Positions 1 through 7,890 are shown, numbered from the stretch's first letter. The stretch: DNA of 25,140 nt from Eubacterium sp. UBA4343 (GCA_002394235.1 DGTF01000043.1:311-25450), one strand, 5' to 3'. Made by a program: numbers and translations. The notes: a model not told the origin generated them from the letters alone.

Positions 1-94
1 GTCGGAGCTTCCTGCTTCAACCACTACTGCGTTGGCTACGATGGGTACGTAACGCAATGTCTTACACAATGTCTACAGGCGTACCGGAGAATTC

Positions 95-664
95 TCAGGT
101 AATACTTTTGAGCATGCGGGCAGGTACGCCCCCAACAACCGTGTTTTCAGGTACATCACGCACTACAACCGCACCCGCTGCTACAACAGAATTATCTCCA
201 ATGGTTACTCCCCTGGTAATCACTGCATTTGCACCAATCCAGACTCTTTTTCCGATATGGATAGATGCGGGATGCATCTGATGTCTTTTTTCCGGGTTGA
301 AATCATGGTCCAGTGTTGCAAGCACAACTCCTGGCCCGATCAGGGCATCATCGTCAATAAAAATTCCGCCCTGATCCTGAAATTTACAATCAGAATTGAT
401 GAAGACGTTTTTTCCTACTGTAATATTCTTTCCAAAATCCGTATAAAAAGGAGGAAACAGCCCAAATCCCTCTCCTACCGGTTTTCCGATAATTTTGGAG
501 AAGAGCTCCGCGATTTCTTCCGGCTCATGAAAACTGGTATTTAATTCCATGGTCAGCTTCTGGGATTCGCGGCTATAGTAACGCATAGTCTCTATAGCCT
601 CCTGATTTTCGCCAATGGTATCACTGGTTTTAAAGTACTCAATAAGCTTGCTTAGTCCCATCAT
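95..664 (-). CDS. Hexapeptide-repeat sugar O-acetyltransferase (maltose/galactoside acetyltransferase type)
   Basis: A 189-residue protein with a short helical N-terminus and a left-handed beta-helix from about residue 75 to the end. The hexapeptide pattern shows in ITVGKNVFINSDC, IFIDDDALIGPGV and VTIGDNSVVAAGAVV, and the C-terminus has the family's usual VVGGVPAR. LDHDFNPEKR around residue 118 supplies the expected catalytic histidine region. Family members transfer acetyl from acetyl-CoA to a sugar or similar hydroxyl acceptor in the cytosol, usually as trimers. The acceptor cannot be told from sequence. The ATG at 664 is preceded by AAGGAG about ten bases upstream. A second ATG follows directly and is an equally possible start. 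The start lies inside the 3' end of the GGDEF fragment (26-bp overlap), so translation may once have been coupled. Family confidence is high, substrate unknown. Confidence 0.88.
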   Translation of the reverse strand: MMGLSKLIEYFKTSDTIGENQEAIETMRYYSRESQKLTMELNTSFHEPEEIAELFSKIIGKPVGEGFGLFPPFYTDFGKNITVGKNVFINSDCKFQDQGGIFIDDDALIGPGVVLATLDHDFNPEKRHQMHPASIHIGKRVWIGANAVITRGVTIGDNSVVAAGAVVVRDVPENTVVGGVPARMLKSIT

Positions 665-956
665 TATTCTCTATCTCCTTCATTCTGTGATACTTCTGCT
701 TCTCCCGATACATCCACTGATCCGCAATTGACCTTAGCTTCTCCGGATCGTTTCCATCTCTGGAAGAAAGCGCATATCCCGCACTAATACTGACATAAAT
801 CACATGACTTCCCACAACAACCGGCGCCTCTAAAAAGGCTTTGATGCCCCGAATGATGTCCCGATATCCGTCCTCCGTGTAATCGCCTGTTACAAGAACA
901 GCGAATTCATCTCCACCCAGCCGGTAAGATGCGTATGGTACTGACGCAGAAAGCAC
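639..956 (-). pseudogene. Truncated diguanylate cyclase (GGDEF domain C-terminal half)
   Basis: The frame encodes YRLGGDEFAVLV about 12 residues from its start, followed by the C-terminal half of a GGDEF domain (VIYVSISAGYALSS, then a helix with ADQWMYREKQKYHRM). Diguanylate cyclases make cyclic-di-GMP from two GTP. Here the N-terminal half of the domain (nucleotide-binding helix and magnesium-binding aspartate) and any sensor domain are missing. The only possible start is a GTG directly after an in-frame TAA, with no convincing ribosome binding site. Just upstream, another frame on the same strand reads ALDGVLQRVISYLK, which faintly resembles the GD-x-LLxRV helix that precedes GGDEF, so a frameshift plus deletion is possible. 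The tRNA-Leu terminator lies little more than 100 bp upstream. I call it a decayed remnant. Confidence 0.75.
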
Positions 957-1072
957 GAATTAGAGGAAAAACAGCATGTAATTTTCAGATACGATATCAC
1001 CCTCTGTAAAACGCCATCTAAAGCCTCTTTTTCAGGCCCATTTTCGCGGCTTTTCGGGCATTTCAGGGCATG

Positions 1073-1103
1073 AAAAAACCGCCTGATAAAATCAGGCGGT
1101 TTT
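1073..1103 (-). terminator. Rho-independent terminator of tRNA-Leu
   Basis: A perfect 9-bp stem (CCGCCTGAT / ATCAGGCGG) with a 3-base loop, flanked by A-runs and T-runs. Read on the minus strand it starts five bases after the tRNA 3' end and finishes in six T's. The flanking runs would also let it work in the other direction. Confidence 0.9.
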
Positions 1104-1107
1104 GATC

Positions 1108-1192
1108 TGCGGAAGATGGGACTTGAACCCACACGGTATTGCTACCACAAGATCCTTAGTCTTGCTCGTCTGCCAGTTCCGACACTTCCGCA
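1108..1192 (-). tRNA. tRNA-Leu (anticodon AAG)
   Basis: An 85-nt class II tRNA. The acceptor strands TGCGGAA and TTCCGCA pair perfectly, the anticodon stem CAAGA/TCTTG encloses the loop CTAAGGA with anticodon AAG (bases 1155-1157 on the complement), there is a long variable arm, and the T-arm carries GGTTCAAGTCC. CCA is not encoded. It reads CUU, and with inosine at position 34 probably CUC as well. It has its own promoter and terminator and so is transcribed as a single gene. Confidence 0.95.
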
Positions 1193-1235
1193 TCTATTCA
1201 TTTTGCTGTCGCCGTTGTTCTCGCCGACAACGAAT

Positions 1236-1267
1236 ATTATAGTAGCACCTGTACCCGGATTTGTCAA
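1236..1267 (-). promoter_or_regulatory. Sigma-A-type promoter of tRNA-Leu
   Basis: On the minus strand a perfect -35 TTGACA (1267-1262) is followed after 17 bases by TACTAT with an upstream TGC (extended -10). A perfect TATAAT overlaps it at 20-base spacing. It points at the tRNA about 45 bp downstream. A near-consensus promoter fits a stable RNA gene. Confidence 0.85.
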
Positions 1268-1286
1268 CAGTTTTCTTGAAATTTAT

Positions 1287-1308
1287 GAGAAAAATTTTAG
1301 TTTTTCTC
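1287..1308 (-). terminator. AT-rich hairpin behind the PAP2 gene, possible terminator
   Basis: An 8-bp inverted repeat, GAGAAAAA / TTTTTCTC, with a 6-base loop between the PAP2 stop and the tRNA promoter. On the minus strand the T's lie inside the stem rather than after it, so its strength as a terminator is uncertain. Confidence 0.4.
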
Positions 1309-1372
1309 GCACCCTCCATCTGACCCTCTCAGCATAACAGCAGTCCGGCGAGAAAAGCTGCCGCCTCACCGT

Positions 1373-1942
1373 TTAATCAACAGTCTGTTCGGACTCTGTG
1401 GCCTTGGATTCCATTCTCACCGGTCTCTTTACCATAAAATACCACACTGCCTGGCTGATCACCAGCGCTACCAGAAAACCGCCGATCACGTCAGACGGGT
1501 AATGAACCCCAAGATACATCCTTGAGTACGCGACAAGCGACGCGAGGATCACCAGGGGTATCCCCTCTTTCCGTGGCAGCATGTGTACTGCCGAAAGCGC
1601 TACGGCAAAGCTGTTCGCCGTGTGTCCTGACGGGAAGGAGTAGTCCGTCGGCAGTTTTCCGATCGGCATCAAAAAGTCGAAGGCATTAAAGGGTCTTATA
1701 CGCGCAAAGATCAGCTTCATCATCAGATTGACAACAATTGCCTCGATCACGAGTGAAACCGCGGCCACCTTACCCGCATCCCTTGTCTTCCGAAATACCA
1801 GCAGAAGAATCGTCAGAATGAACCAGCCGAAAAAACCGAAGGCGCTGATTCCCTGCATAATCGGTGTCATCCACGAAAAGCGCAGGTGATCCCGGAAGAA
1901 TACCAGTACCCGCACATCCATTGCCGTAATTGATGAAATCAT
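1373..1942 (-). CDS. PAP2-family membrane phosphatase (possible undecaprenyl-diphosphatase)
   Basis: A 189-residue integral membrane protein with all three motifs of the phosphatidic acid phosphatase type 2 superfamily: KLIFARIRP (K76-P84), PSGH (104-107) and SRMYLGVHYPSD (140-151), which holds the catalytic histidine and its aspartate partner. Hydrophobic stretches near 38-50, 57-75, 108-120, 128-140 and 152-168 suggest about five membrane segments. Members remove phosphate from lipid phosphates or diphosphates on the outer face of the membrane; BcrC-type members recycle undecaprenyl diphosphate. uppS upstream makes that very lipid, so this role is attractive but unproven. I chose the ATG at 1942 because AGGAAAGG lies about eight bases before it; the frame extends further upstream without a better site. 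The gene follows rseP after a 150-bp gap and may have its own promoter. Confidence 0.88.
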   Translation of the reverse strand: MISSITAMDVRVLVFFRDHLRFSWMTPIMQGISAFGFFGWFILTILLLVFRKTRDAGKVAAVSLVIEAIVVNLMMKLIFARIRPFNAFDFLMPIGKLPTDYSFPSGHTANSFAVALSAVHMLPRKEGIPLVILASLVAYSRMYLGVHYPSDVIGGFLVALVISQAVWYFMVKRPVRMESKATESEQTVD

Positions 1943-2092
1943 TTTTATTCCCTTTCCTCTGTGAACCGACAAAGCCGCCGGCTGTGCGGCAATTCATTCT
2001 CCCGCCCTTACAGCAGACCACAGCACGACGGGCGCCGCACACTCCTGCGCGTATAGCGATGCACGGCACGGCCGTCATTCGCTCCGTCTGTC

Positions 2093-3394
2093 TCAGATTA
2101 GTTTCATGATGTCGTGCACCGTAATATACGCTATAAATGCCAGCAACGCCATCAGACCATAGAAATTGATATTTTCCTCGATCTTGCGGTTGACCGGCTT
2201 CCTTCGTATGCCTTCAACAAGCATCAGAAGAAGTCTTCCTCCGTCAAGAGCCGGAAGTGGTATCAGGTTCATGAATCCAAGCGAAACGGATATCATGGAC
2301 ATCACGCTCAGGAGCGTGAGGAGAGCTGCCGCCGGCGATACCTCTGCTGCTGCCGCGCTGTAAGTGTCCCCTACCGTTTTGACGATTCCCACCGGTCCGG
2401 ACATGTCATTGATACCGAAGGTCCCATTCAGCATCCCTGCCAGCGACTTCCAAGCCATCTTGATCCAGAAGATCACCTCGTAAAAGGAATATCGGATCAC
2501 TCCGAAGAATCCCTGCTTTACACGGATCGACTGATAGGAAAAATTCAACGTGGCCGTAACAGTCTTTTCCGGAGTTACCGTCACAGTTCTTTCTTTTCCG
2601 TTCCTCTCATAGGTGATCTTCACGGGAGATCCGTCCAGAGGATGCTCCTCCAGATAATCACTGATATCTTCCGTGCTGCGGACCTTTGTCCCGTTCAGCG
2701 CAGTTACAATATCGCCCATTTCAAGGCCTGCCTTCCGGGCAGCTGTTCCCTTATTCACCATGGTCAGCTGAAGGCCGCTTCCGTCTTCCGCCTCCTGCCA
2801 GTGAATTCCAAGCAGATATCTCGTCTGCGATGACGGTTGATAGCTGATCCGGACGTTCTTTCCGTCCCGCCTTACGACAAGCGTAACCTTATCTGTCGGA
2901 ATCTCCTTCATCAGAAGGTCCATGTAGAAGTCTCTGGAATTTACGATCCACTCTCCATTGTACGATACAATTTCATCCCCCGTGCTAAGGCCCGCCTCTG
3001 CCTCCGGCGTGCCGGATGGAACCTCTGCGACTACCGCCGGATCCGCTCCCGTCGCACCGACAATCACAAGAGACAGCAGAAATGCCAGAATAAAATTGAA
3101 GACGGGTCCTGCCGCGACTACAAGTGCTCTCCTCCACACCGGCGCGCCGATGAAGCTGCCGGGGATTTCCTCCCCTTCATCTTCATTCAGCATCGCGCAG
3201 GATCCCCCGAAGGGAAGAAGACGCCACGCAAAGACTGTTCCGCTCTTTTTGCTTTTGAACGACAAAATCTTCGGTCCCATGCCGATGGCAAATTCTTCAA
3301 CAACGATGTGATTTTTCCGAGCCAGGATAAAATGGCCGAACTCATGAAAAAGGACGACAAGTCCCAGCACCAGGATTCCGATGATATATTTCAA
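2093..3394 (-). CDS. rseP: RIP metalloprotease RseP / site-2 protease
   Basis: A 433-residue intramembrane zinc protease. HEFGH (17-21) in the first membrane segment supplies two zinc ligands and the catalytic glutamate, and NLIPLPALDGG (376-386) supplies the third ligand, D384. Between them lie two PDZ-like domains, at about 120-190 and 200-270, each with the AGL-x-x-GD-x-I signature. Members cut membrane-bound anti-sigma factors, signal-peptide remnants or pheromone precursors. The substrate here is unknown and no anti-sigma gene is visible nearby. The start is a TTG (bases 3392-3394) preceded by AGGGGAAA at good spacing; no in-frame ATG fits the conserved N-terminus. It lies 15 bp behind dxr, the usual order in this cluster, and is probably cotranscribed with it. 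Confidence 0.95.
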   Translation of the reverse strand: MKYIIGILVLGLVVLFHEFGHFILARKNHIVVEEFAIGMGPKILSFKSKKSGTVFAWRLLPFGGSCAMLNEDEGEEIPGSFIGAPVWRRALVVAAGPVFNFILAFLLSLVIVGATGADPAVVAEVPSGTPEAEAGLSTGDEIVSYNGEWIVNSRDFYMDLLMKEIPTDKVTLVVRRDGKNVRISYQPSSQTRYLLGIHWQEAEDGSGLQLTMVNKGTAARKAGLEMGDIVTALNGTKVRSTEDISDYLEEHPLDGSPVKITYERNGKERTVTVTPEKTVTATLNFSYQSIRVKQGFFGVIRYSFYEVIFWIKMAWKSLAGMLNGTFGINDMSGPVGIVKTVGDTYSAAAAEVSPAAALLTLLSVMSMISVSLGFMNLIPLPALDGGRLLLMLVEGIRRKPVNRKIEENINFYGLMALLAFIAYITVHDIMKLI

Positions 3395-3409
3395 TACGTT
3401 TCCCCTATA

Positions 3410-4558
3410 TTATTTGTTCCATTCTTCTGAGATCCGCCTCCTGGTCTCTGCCTCAATACTGAGGATCTGTCCGAGATCCGGATTCTCAATCGTTCTGTGT
3501 CTGTTCATTGCCCCCTCGATAATGCGGTAGATATCCAGAAAACCGATTTTGTGATCCAGAAACAGAGCCACGGCCTCCTCGTTTGCGGCATTGAAGACCG
3601 TCGGCATTGAGCCGCCTTCTTTCGCCGCCTGAATTGCAAGCGGCAGACCCCGGAAGGTTTCCATATCGGGCTCATCGATTTCGATGGAGCGCAGCTTTGT
3701 GAAATCAAGCCGCTCTCCCGGAAGATATCTTCGTTCCGGATAATAGAGCGCATATTGAATTGGCAGCCGCATATCCGGAGAACCGAGCTGCGCCATAACC
3801 GCCCCGTCTTCAAATTCTACCATAGAGTGAATGATGCTCTGTGGCTGGACAACGACCTGAATTCTTTCCAGCGGCACATCGAACAGCCATCGGGCCTCCA
3901 TGACCTCAAGACCTTTATTGACCAGTGTTGCGGAATCAATGGTAATTTTTCTTCCCATTGACCACGTCGGATGCTTCAAGGCATCTTCCGGCCGGATGTT
4001 CGAAAGCTCTGCTGTTTTTTTACCCCGGAAGGGTCCTCCGGAAGCTGTGATGAGGAGCTTGTGAACCTGCCTTCTGTCTTCACCATGCAGGCATTGGAAA
4101 ATCGCGCTGTGCTCACTGTCAACCGGAAGAATCCGCACACCCTTCTCCCGCGCCAACGGAATGATCAGATGCCCCGCTGTCACCAGGGTTTCCTTATTGG
4201 CAAGGGCAATATCTTTTCCGGCCTCAATGGCAGCCAGTGTCGGACGGATCCCGATCATTCCTACAATGGCAGTGACCAGAATGTCCGCATCCGGCATCAC
4301 AGCCAGCTCCAGAAGTCCGTCCATGCCCGACAGCACTCTTGTATCCGTGTCCCGGACTCTGATTCTGAGATCCTCCGCCGCCTGCCCATCGTAGATAACC
4401 GCAATCTCCGGATGAAATTCCCGAATCTGCTCTTCTGCCTTATCAACATTGTGTCCCGCGGAAATTCCAACCACGCGGATATCCCCATTGTTCCTCACAA
4501 CATCCAGCGTCTGGGTCCCGATTGATCCAGTCGAACCCAGTATGGCTATTTTTTTCAT
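3410..4558 (-). CDS. dxr: 1-deoxy-D-xylulose-5-phosphate reductoisomerase (IspC)
   Basis: A 382-residue cytosolic enzyme of full length. It converts DXP to 2-C-methyl-D-erythritol 4-phosphate with NADPH, the first committed step of the MEP isoprenoid pathway. The NADPH-binding GSTGSIG is at 8-14 and LANKETLVTAG at 119-129. VDSEHSAIFQCL starting at 146 carries metal ligands, followed by ITASGGPFRG and MEARWLF. The product pathway feeds UppS two genes upstream. The start ATG has AAAGGAG about nine bases before it. The leader between this gene and cdsA consists largely of a 32-bp tandem array, so spacing in this otherwise tight operon is unusually loose (159 bp). Confidence 0.97.
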   Translation of the reverse strand: MKKIAILGSTGSIGTQTLDVVRNNGDIRVVGISAGHNVDKAEEQIREFHPEIAVIYDGQAAEDLRIRVRDTDTRVLSGMDGLLELAVMPDADILVTAIVGMIGIRPTLAAIEAGKDIALANKETLVTAGHLIIPLAREKGVRILPVDSEHSAIFQCLHGEDRRQVHKLLITASGGPFRGKKTAELSNIRPEDALKHPTWSMGRKITIDSATLVNKGLEVMEARWLFDVPLERIQVVVQPQSIIHSMVEFEDGAVMAQLGSPDMRLPIQYALYYPERRYLPGERLDFTKLRSIEIDEPDMETFRGLPLAIQAAKEGGSMPTVFNAANEEAVALFLDHKIGFLDIYRIIEGAMNRHRTIENPDLGQILSIEAETRRRISEEWNK

Positions 4559-4586
4559 TCCTGCCAGCTCCTTTCTGCCGTGCTTC

Positions 4587-4746
4587 TGCTCGCTTCACCG
4601 GCGTCACCACCAGGATGATGCACACTTCACCGGCGCTTCCGCCCGAACTATGCTCACCTCACCGGTGCTTTCGCCCGAACTATGCTCACCTCACCGGTGC
4701 TTTCGTCCGAACTATGTTCACTTCACCAGCGTCACAGCCAGAAAAT
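4587..4746. repeat. Five-unit 32-bp tandem repeat across the cdsA 3' end
   Basis: Five consecutive units of exactly 32 bp: 4587-4618, 4619-4650, 4651-4682, 4683-4714 and 4715-4746. Each begins TGCTCAC-like and contains CTTCACCGG or CCTCACCGG. The three middle units end in CCGAACTA or a close variant; units 3 and 4 differ at one base. The last unit overlaps the final codons and stop of cdsA (stop at 4718-4720), and the first unit shares the GCGTCAC variant with it. The simplest reading is that the array arose by duplication of the cdsA end. There are no spacers, so it is not a CRISPR. Confidence 0.9.
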
Positions 4747-5590
4747 AGATGATCGGTGCGGTAAAGATCACACTGTCAAAGCGGTCCAGAACTCCGCCGT
4801 GACCGGGAATGAGCTTCCCGTAATCCTTGATATCGGCATTTCTCTTGATTGCAGATGCCGAGAGGTCACCGACCATCGAGATCAGCGCCCCGATGAGACA
4901 GATGATCATGTATTCCATTACCGGCCCCTGCGTGAGAAGCGCATAGATCATGCCGAGAATCGTTGCTCCGGCGACTCCCCCGATCGCTCCCTCGATGGTC
5001 TTCTTCGGGCTGAGCACCGGCGCCATCTTATGTTTGCCGAAGAGTCTCCCCGCGCAGTAGGCGCAGGTATCGCATCCCCATGAGCACAGGAAAATAAGCC
5101 AGACAATAAACTGTCCTCCCTCAAGGCAACGGGTCTGGTAGACGAAGGAAAGCATGACGCCCACATAAATCACCCCGAAATACGTCTCCATAATCTGACG
5201 GGCATTGTACTTCGGATAAGAGAATACATAGACGAACATCACGATGACCAGGCTGCAGATGATCGCGAACACCTGATAACTGCCCCACATATAGACGAGG
5301 CTCACATAGTAGAGAATCACTGAAATATATCCGAACAGTTCAAGCATATCGATGGTTCTGCCGCCCCTGTGAATACCGAGGGCGCGGTACAGCTCAAACG
5401 TGCCGATCAGAGCCAGAGCGAGAGAGATGAGAAAGAGCACCCACCCTCCGGCATTGATCCCCATCAGTGCGATCAGAACCAGGATCACACCGCTGACCAG
5501 TCTTGTGAGAAAAGAATTTGTCGTCTTTCTTGTCAGATACTGAACGACAAGCATCACAAGTACCCCGACAAGGCCGAGAATATAAAACAT
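4718..5590 (-). CDS. cdsA: Phosphatidate cytidylyltransferase (CDP-diglyceride synthase)
   Basis: A 290-residue polytopic membrane enzyme that makes CDP-diacylglycerol from CTP and phosphatidic acid, the precursor of all bacterial phospholipids. The CdsA signature is intact at about 246-273: SAIKRNADIKDYGK followed by PGHGGVLDRFD, with the metal-binding aspartates. Upstream, SPKKTIEGAIGG is a conserved cytosolic loop. About eight hydrophobic segments cover the rest. The ATG at 5590 is chosen because GGGAGGAAAT lies just upstream; the frame continues further but includes the end of uppS. It begins 22 bp after uppS. Its last codons are part of the tandem repeat described separately; the C-terminal VTLVK ends normally for the family. 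Confidence 0.96.
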   Translation of the reverse strand: MFYILGLVGVLVMLVVQYLTRKTTNSFLTRLVSGVILVLIALMGINAGGWVLFLISLALALIGTFELYRALGIHRGGRTIDMLELFGYISVILYYVSLVYMWGSYQVFAIICSLVIVMFVYVFSYPKYNARQIMETYFGVIYVGVMLSFVYQTRCLEGGQFIVWLIFLCSWGCDTCAYCAGRLFGKHKMAPVLSPKKTIEGAIGGVAGATILGMIYALLTQGPVMEYMIICLIGALISMVGDLSASAIKRNADIKDYGKLIPGHGGVLDRFDSVIFTAPIIYFLAVTLVK

Positions 5591-5612
5591 TAGTATTTCC
5601 TCCCTGCTGTCC

Positions 5613-6341
5613 TTACTTTGCGTTTCCGAATCTACGGTCCCGCCCGTTATACTTTTCGATCGCCTCAATCAGATCCTGCTTATGAAAATCAGGCCATGTC
5701 ACATCGGTAAAATAGAATTCCGTATATGCCAGCTGCCACAGTAAAAAGTTCGAGATTCTCTGCTCGCCGCTTGTACGAATCAGGAGGTCCGGATCTGGTA
5801 TTCCAGCTGTATCCAGGTATCTCTCAAAGATCTCTCCGGTCACCCGGCCCTCCGGAAGCTTCCCGTTTCTGGCATCCTCCGCAATCCTTGTAACCGCGCG
5901 TTCGATCTCATCTCTCCCACCGTAATTCAGGGCAATCTGAAAATACATTTGATCGTAATCTGCAGATGCCTCCTCAACCTCGCGGATCTCTTCCTGGAGA
6001 TCCGGTGCAAGTGCGGAAGGATCACCGATGATCCGCACTTTCATCCGGTTCTTGTGCGCTTTCATCTCGACACGCCTCAGATACTTCCGAAAAAGATTCA
6101 TCAGCACCTTCACCTCATCCGCCGACCGTTTCCAGTTTTCGGTGGAAAACGCATAGACCGTGAGATACTTTACCCCCATTTCGCAGATCTCATCACACAT
6201 CTTCTCCAGGTTATTGCAGCCGACGATATGGCCGTAGCTGCGCGGCATTCCTCTGCGCTTTGCCCATCTTCCGTTGCCGTCCAGAATAATCGCAATATGG
6301 TTCGGGACCTTCAGGCCCTCAAGCCGGTCTTCTTCTTTCAT
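5613..6341 (-). CDS. uppS: Isoprenyl transferase (undecaprenyl diphosphate synthase)
   Basis: A 242-residue cis-prenyltransferase. It adds isopentenyl diphosphate units to farnesyl diphosphate to make undecaprenyl diphosphate, the carrier lipid for peptidoglycan and other wall polymers. Motifs in order: IAIILDGNGRWAKRRG with the magnesium-binding D21, YAFSTENWKRS (63-73), FQIALNYGGR (134-143) and DLLIRTSGEQRISNFLLWQ (185-203) with the diphosphate-binding arginines, ending with TEFYFTDVTWPDF. The ATG at 6341 sits five bases after GGAGG. An in-frame TTG at 6362 would put that ribosome site inside the gene, so I reject it. A 166-bp gap separates it from frr upstream; I see no clear terminator there. 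Confidence 0.97.
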   Translation of the reverse strand: MKEEDRLEGLKVPNHIAIILDGNGRWAKRRGMPRSYGHIVGCNNLEKMCDEICEMGVKYLTVYAFSTENWKRSADEVKVLMNLFRKYLRRVEMKAHKNRMKVRIIGDPSALAPDLQEEIREVEEASADYDQMYFQIALNYGGRDEIERAVTRIAEDARNGKLPEGRVTGEIFERYLDTAGIPDPDLLIRTSGEQRISNFLLWQLAYTEFYFTDVTWPDFHKQDLIEAIEKYNGRDRRFGNAK

Positions 6342-6507
6342 TTCTTCCTCCAGCTGCAGCAATTAGCAGCAAGCATAGAAAGAAGCTGCCGCGCGAAACA
6401 CTTTTTTGCACAATGCCCCGGAGCAAAACCTCTGCGGCAAATTATACAACAAGCATTTCGTACGTCAGCTCCCCCTCATTTCTGTTTCACGAAGCCGTCT
6501 GTGCCGA

Positions 6508-7062
6508 TCAGACTTTCATCAGCTCTTTGGACTTCTCTTCCACAGCCTTGTCGATCTCTTTGATTTTCTTATCGGTCGCCTTCTGAAGGTCATCCTGAAG
6601 CTCCGCGATGAGGTCCTCGGACAGATCCTCGGATTTCTCCAGTTTCTTGAAAGCCTCATTGCCATCCCGGCGGATGTTGCGGACAGCCACCTTGGCTTCC
6701 TCGCCCTTCTTCTTTGTCTCCTTTGTGAGCTCCTTACGTCTCTCCTCTGTCAGCTCCGGGAAAATCAGGCGGATCACTTTACCGTCCGTATTCGGATTAA
6801 TGCCAAGATCGGACGTCTGGATTGCCTTGATGATCGGTTTGATCATCGAAGATTCCCACGGCTGAATCTGTATGATTCTGGCCTCCGGAACCTGAATATT
6901 CGCCACCTGATTCAGTGGTGTCGGAGCGCCGTAATATTCAACCGTGATACGATCCAGGACATGGGGATTCGCACGGCCGGCACGAATGGCGCCAAGCTCA
7001 TTTGCAAGGTTTGCGAGTGTCTTCTCCATTTTGGCATCGTATGCCTTTACTCTCTCATTCAT
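6508..7062 (-). CDS. frr: Ribosome recycling factor
   Basis: A 184-residue protein of the standard RRF length and architecture: a long three-helix bundle interrupted by a small beta domain. GAIRAGRANPHVLDRI (24-39) carries the conserved arginine face, YYGAPTPLNQVANI the hinge region, and TEERRKEL the last bundle helix start. With EF-G and GTP it splits post-termination ribosomes into subunits. It starts 21 bp after pyrH stops, with GGGAGG upstream of the ATG, the common pyrH-frr pairing. The window also carries an EF-G-like gene, but far away and non-canonical. Confidence 0.97.
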   Translation of the reverse strand: MNERVKAYDAKMEKTLANLANELGAIRAGRANPHVLDRITVEYYGAPTPLNQVANIQVPEARIIQIQPWESSMIKPIIKAIQTSDLGINPNTDGKVIRLIFPELTEERRKELTKETKKKGEEAKVAVRNIRRDGNEAFKKLEKSEDLSEDLIAELQDDLQKATDKKIKEIDKAVEEKSKELMKV

Positions 7063-7083
7063 TGTAAATTCCTCCCTGGTCTC

Positions 7084-7779
7084 TTACACGGTCACCCTTG
7101 TCCCGGTGATCTTTCCGTGCGCAGCATTGACGATGCTGTCTTCCCCGTCAAGGCCGAATACCACCATCGGCATCTTGTTCTCCTTTGCCAGGATCGATGC
7201 GGTCATATCCACGACCTGAAGCTGCTTGTCGATGACCTCCTGAATTGAAACCTCATCGTACTTCCTTGCATTCGGATTGCTCTTCGGGTCGCTGTCATAG
7301 ACACCGTCCACAGCCTTCGCCAGAAGCAGTTCGTCAGCATCGATTTCAATCGCCCGGAGAACAGCGGTGGTATCTGTCGAAAAATACGGGCTGCCCGTTC
7401 CTCCTCCGTAGAATACAACCATGTTGTGCGCAAAATATTTATTGCTTCGATCCTTCGAGAAAAGCTTCGTGATTCCGCCGATCTCAAAGGGTGTCAGAAC
7501 CGATGTCATCATCCCCTGTGACCGGAAAATCTCGGACACATAGATGCAGTTCATAACCGTCGCAAGCATACCGATCTCATCCGCCTTCGTGCGGTCGATA
7601 TTCTTGCTGGAGCGGCCTCGCCAGAAGTTTCCGCCTCCGATAACAATTCCGATCTGAAAGCCGTCATCCACCAGTTTCCGAACCTGTTTTGCTACACCTG
7701 TTACAACTTCCTCGTCAAATCCAGTCTTCCTGTCTCCTGCAAGCGCTTCTCCGCTGAGCTTCAGCAATAGTCTTTTCAT
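7084..7779 (-). CDS. pyrH: UMP kinase
   Basis: A 231-residue amino-acid-kinase-fold enzyme that phosphorylates UMP to UDP with ATP in the cytosol. Visible motifs are LLLKLSGEAL at the N-terminus, IGIVIGGGNFWRGR (nucleotide binding), YGGGTGSPYFSTDTTAVLRA (UMP and phosphate contacts) and LLLAKAVDGVYDSDP. The ATG at 7779 is supported by AAGGAG eight bases upstream; a longer reading upstream lacks family similarity. An extended -10 element about 70 bp upstream suggests it heads the pyrH-frr-uppS-cdsA-dxr-rseP unit. In many bacteria rpsB-tsf precede pyrH; here lysC does. Confidence 0.97.
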   Translation of the reverse strand: MKRLLLKLSGEALAGDRKTGFDEEVVTGVAKQVRKLVDDGFQIGIVIGGGNFWRGRSSKNIDRTKADEIGMLATVMNCIYVSEIFRSQGMMTSVLTPFEIGGITKLFSKDRSNKYFAHNMVVFYGGGTGSPYFSTDTTAVLRAIEIDADELLLAKAVDGVYDSDPKSNPNARKYDEVSIQEVIDKQLQVVDMTASILAKENKMPMVVFGLDGEDSIVNAAHGKITGTRVTV

Positions 7780-7847
7780 GCACGATCTCCTTGTTCTTCT
7801 TCTGTTTACGGGCCCTGCCGCCAATAATTCGTACGGCAACTACTTAT

Positions 7848-7856
7848 ATTATAGCA
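7848..7856 (-). promoter_or_regulatory. Extended -10 promoter for the pyrH operon
   Basis: On the minus strand a perfect TATAAT (7853-7848) preceded by TGC gives an extended -10 element about 70 bp before the pyrH start. No good -35 hexamer is found at 16-18 bases, as is common for extended -10 promoters. Confidence 0.6.
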
Positions 7857-7878
7857 TAAAGAAATCCCTTATCGCTAT
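7851..7878. repeat. Inverted repeat overlapping the pyrH promoter
   Basis: ATAGC-ATAA and TTAT-c-GCTAT form a 9-bp stem with a single bulged base around a 9-base loop. It lies between the lysC stop (7891) and the pyrH start and overlaps the -10 element. It could be an operator or a weak terminator for lysC, although no T-run follows it. Confidence 0.5.
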
Positions 7879-7890
7879 GAAATCTGACGA

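Noticed and set aside
1..102. Open frame at the left edge (plus strand) and a minus-strand reading ending in VVVEAGSSD
   Set aside because: Too short and cut by the window edge; neither reading matches a family I can name. It could be the end of a neighbouring gene or element, but nothing in the window decides it.
4587..4746. CRISPR array
   Set aside because: The 32-bp units abut with no spacers and there are no cas genes; it is a plain tandem repeat.
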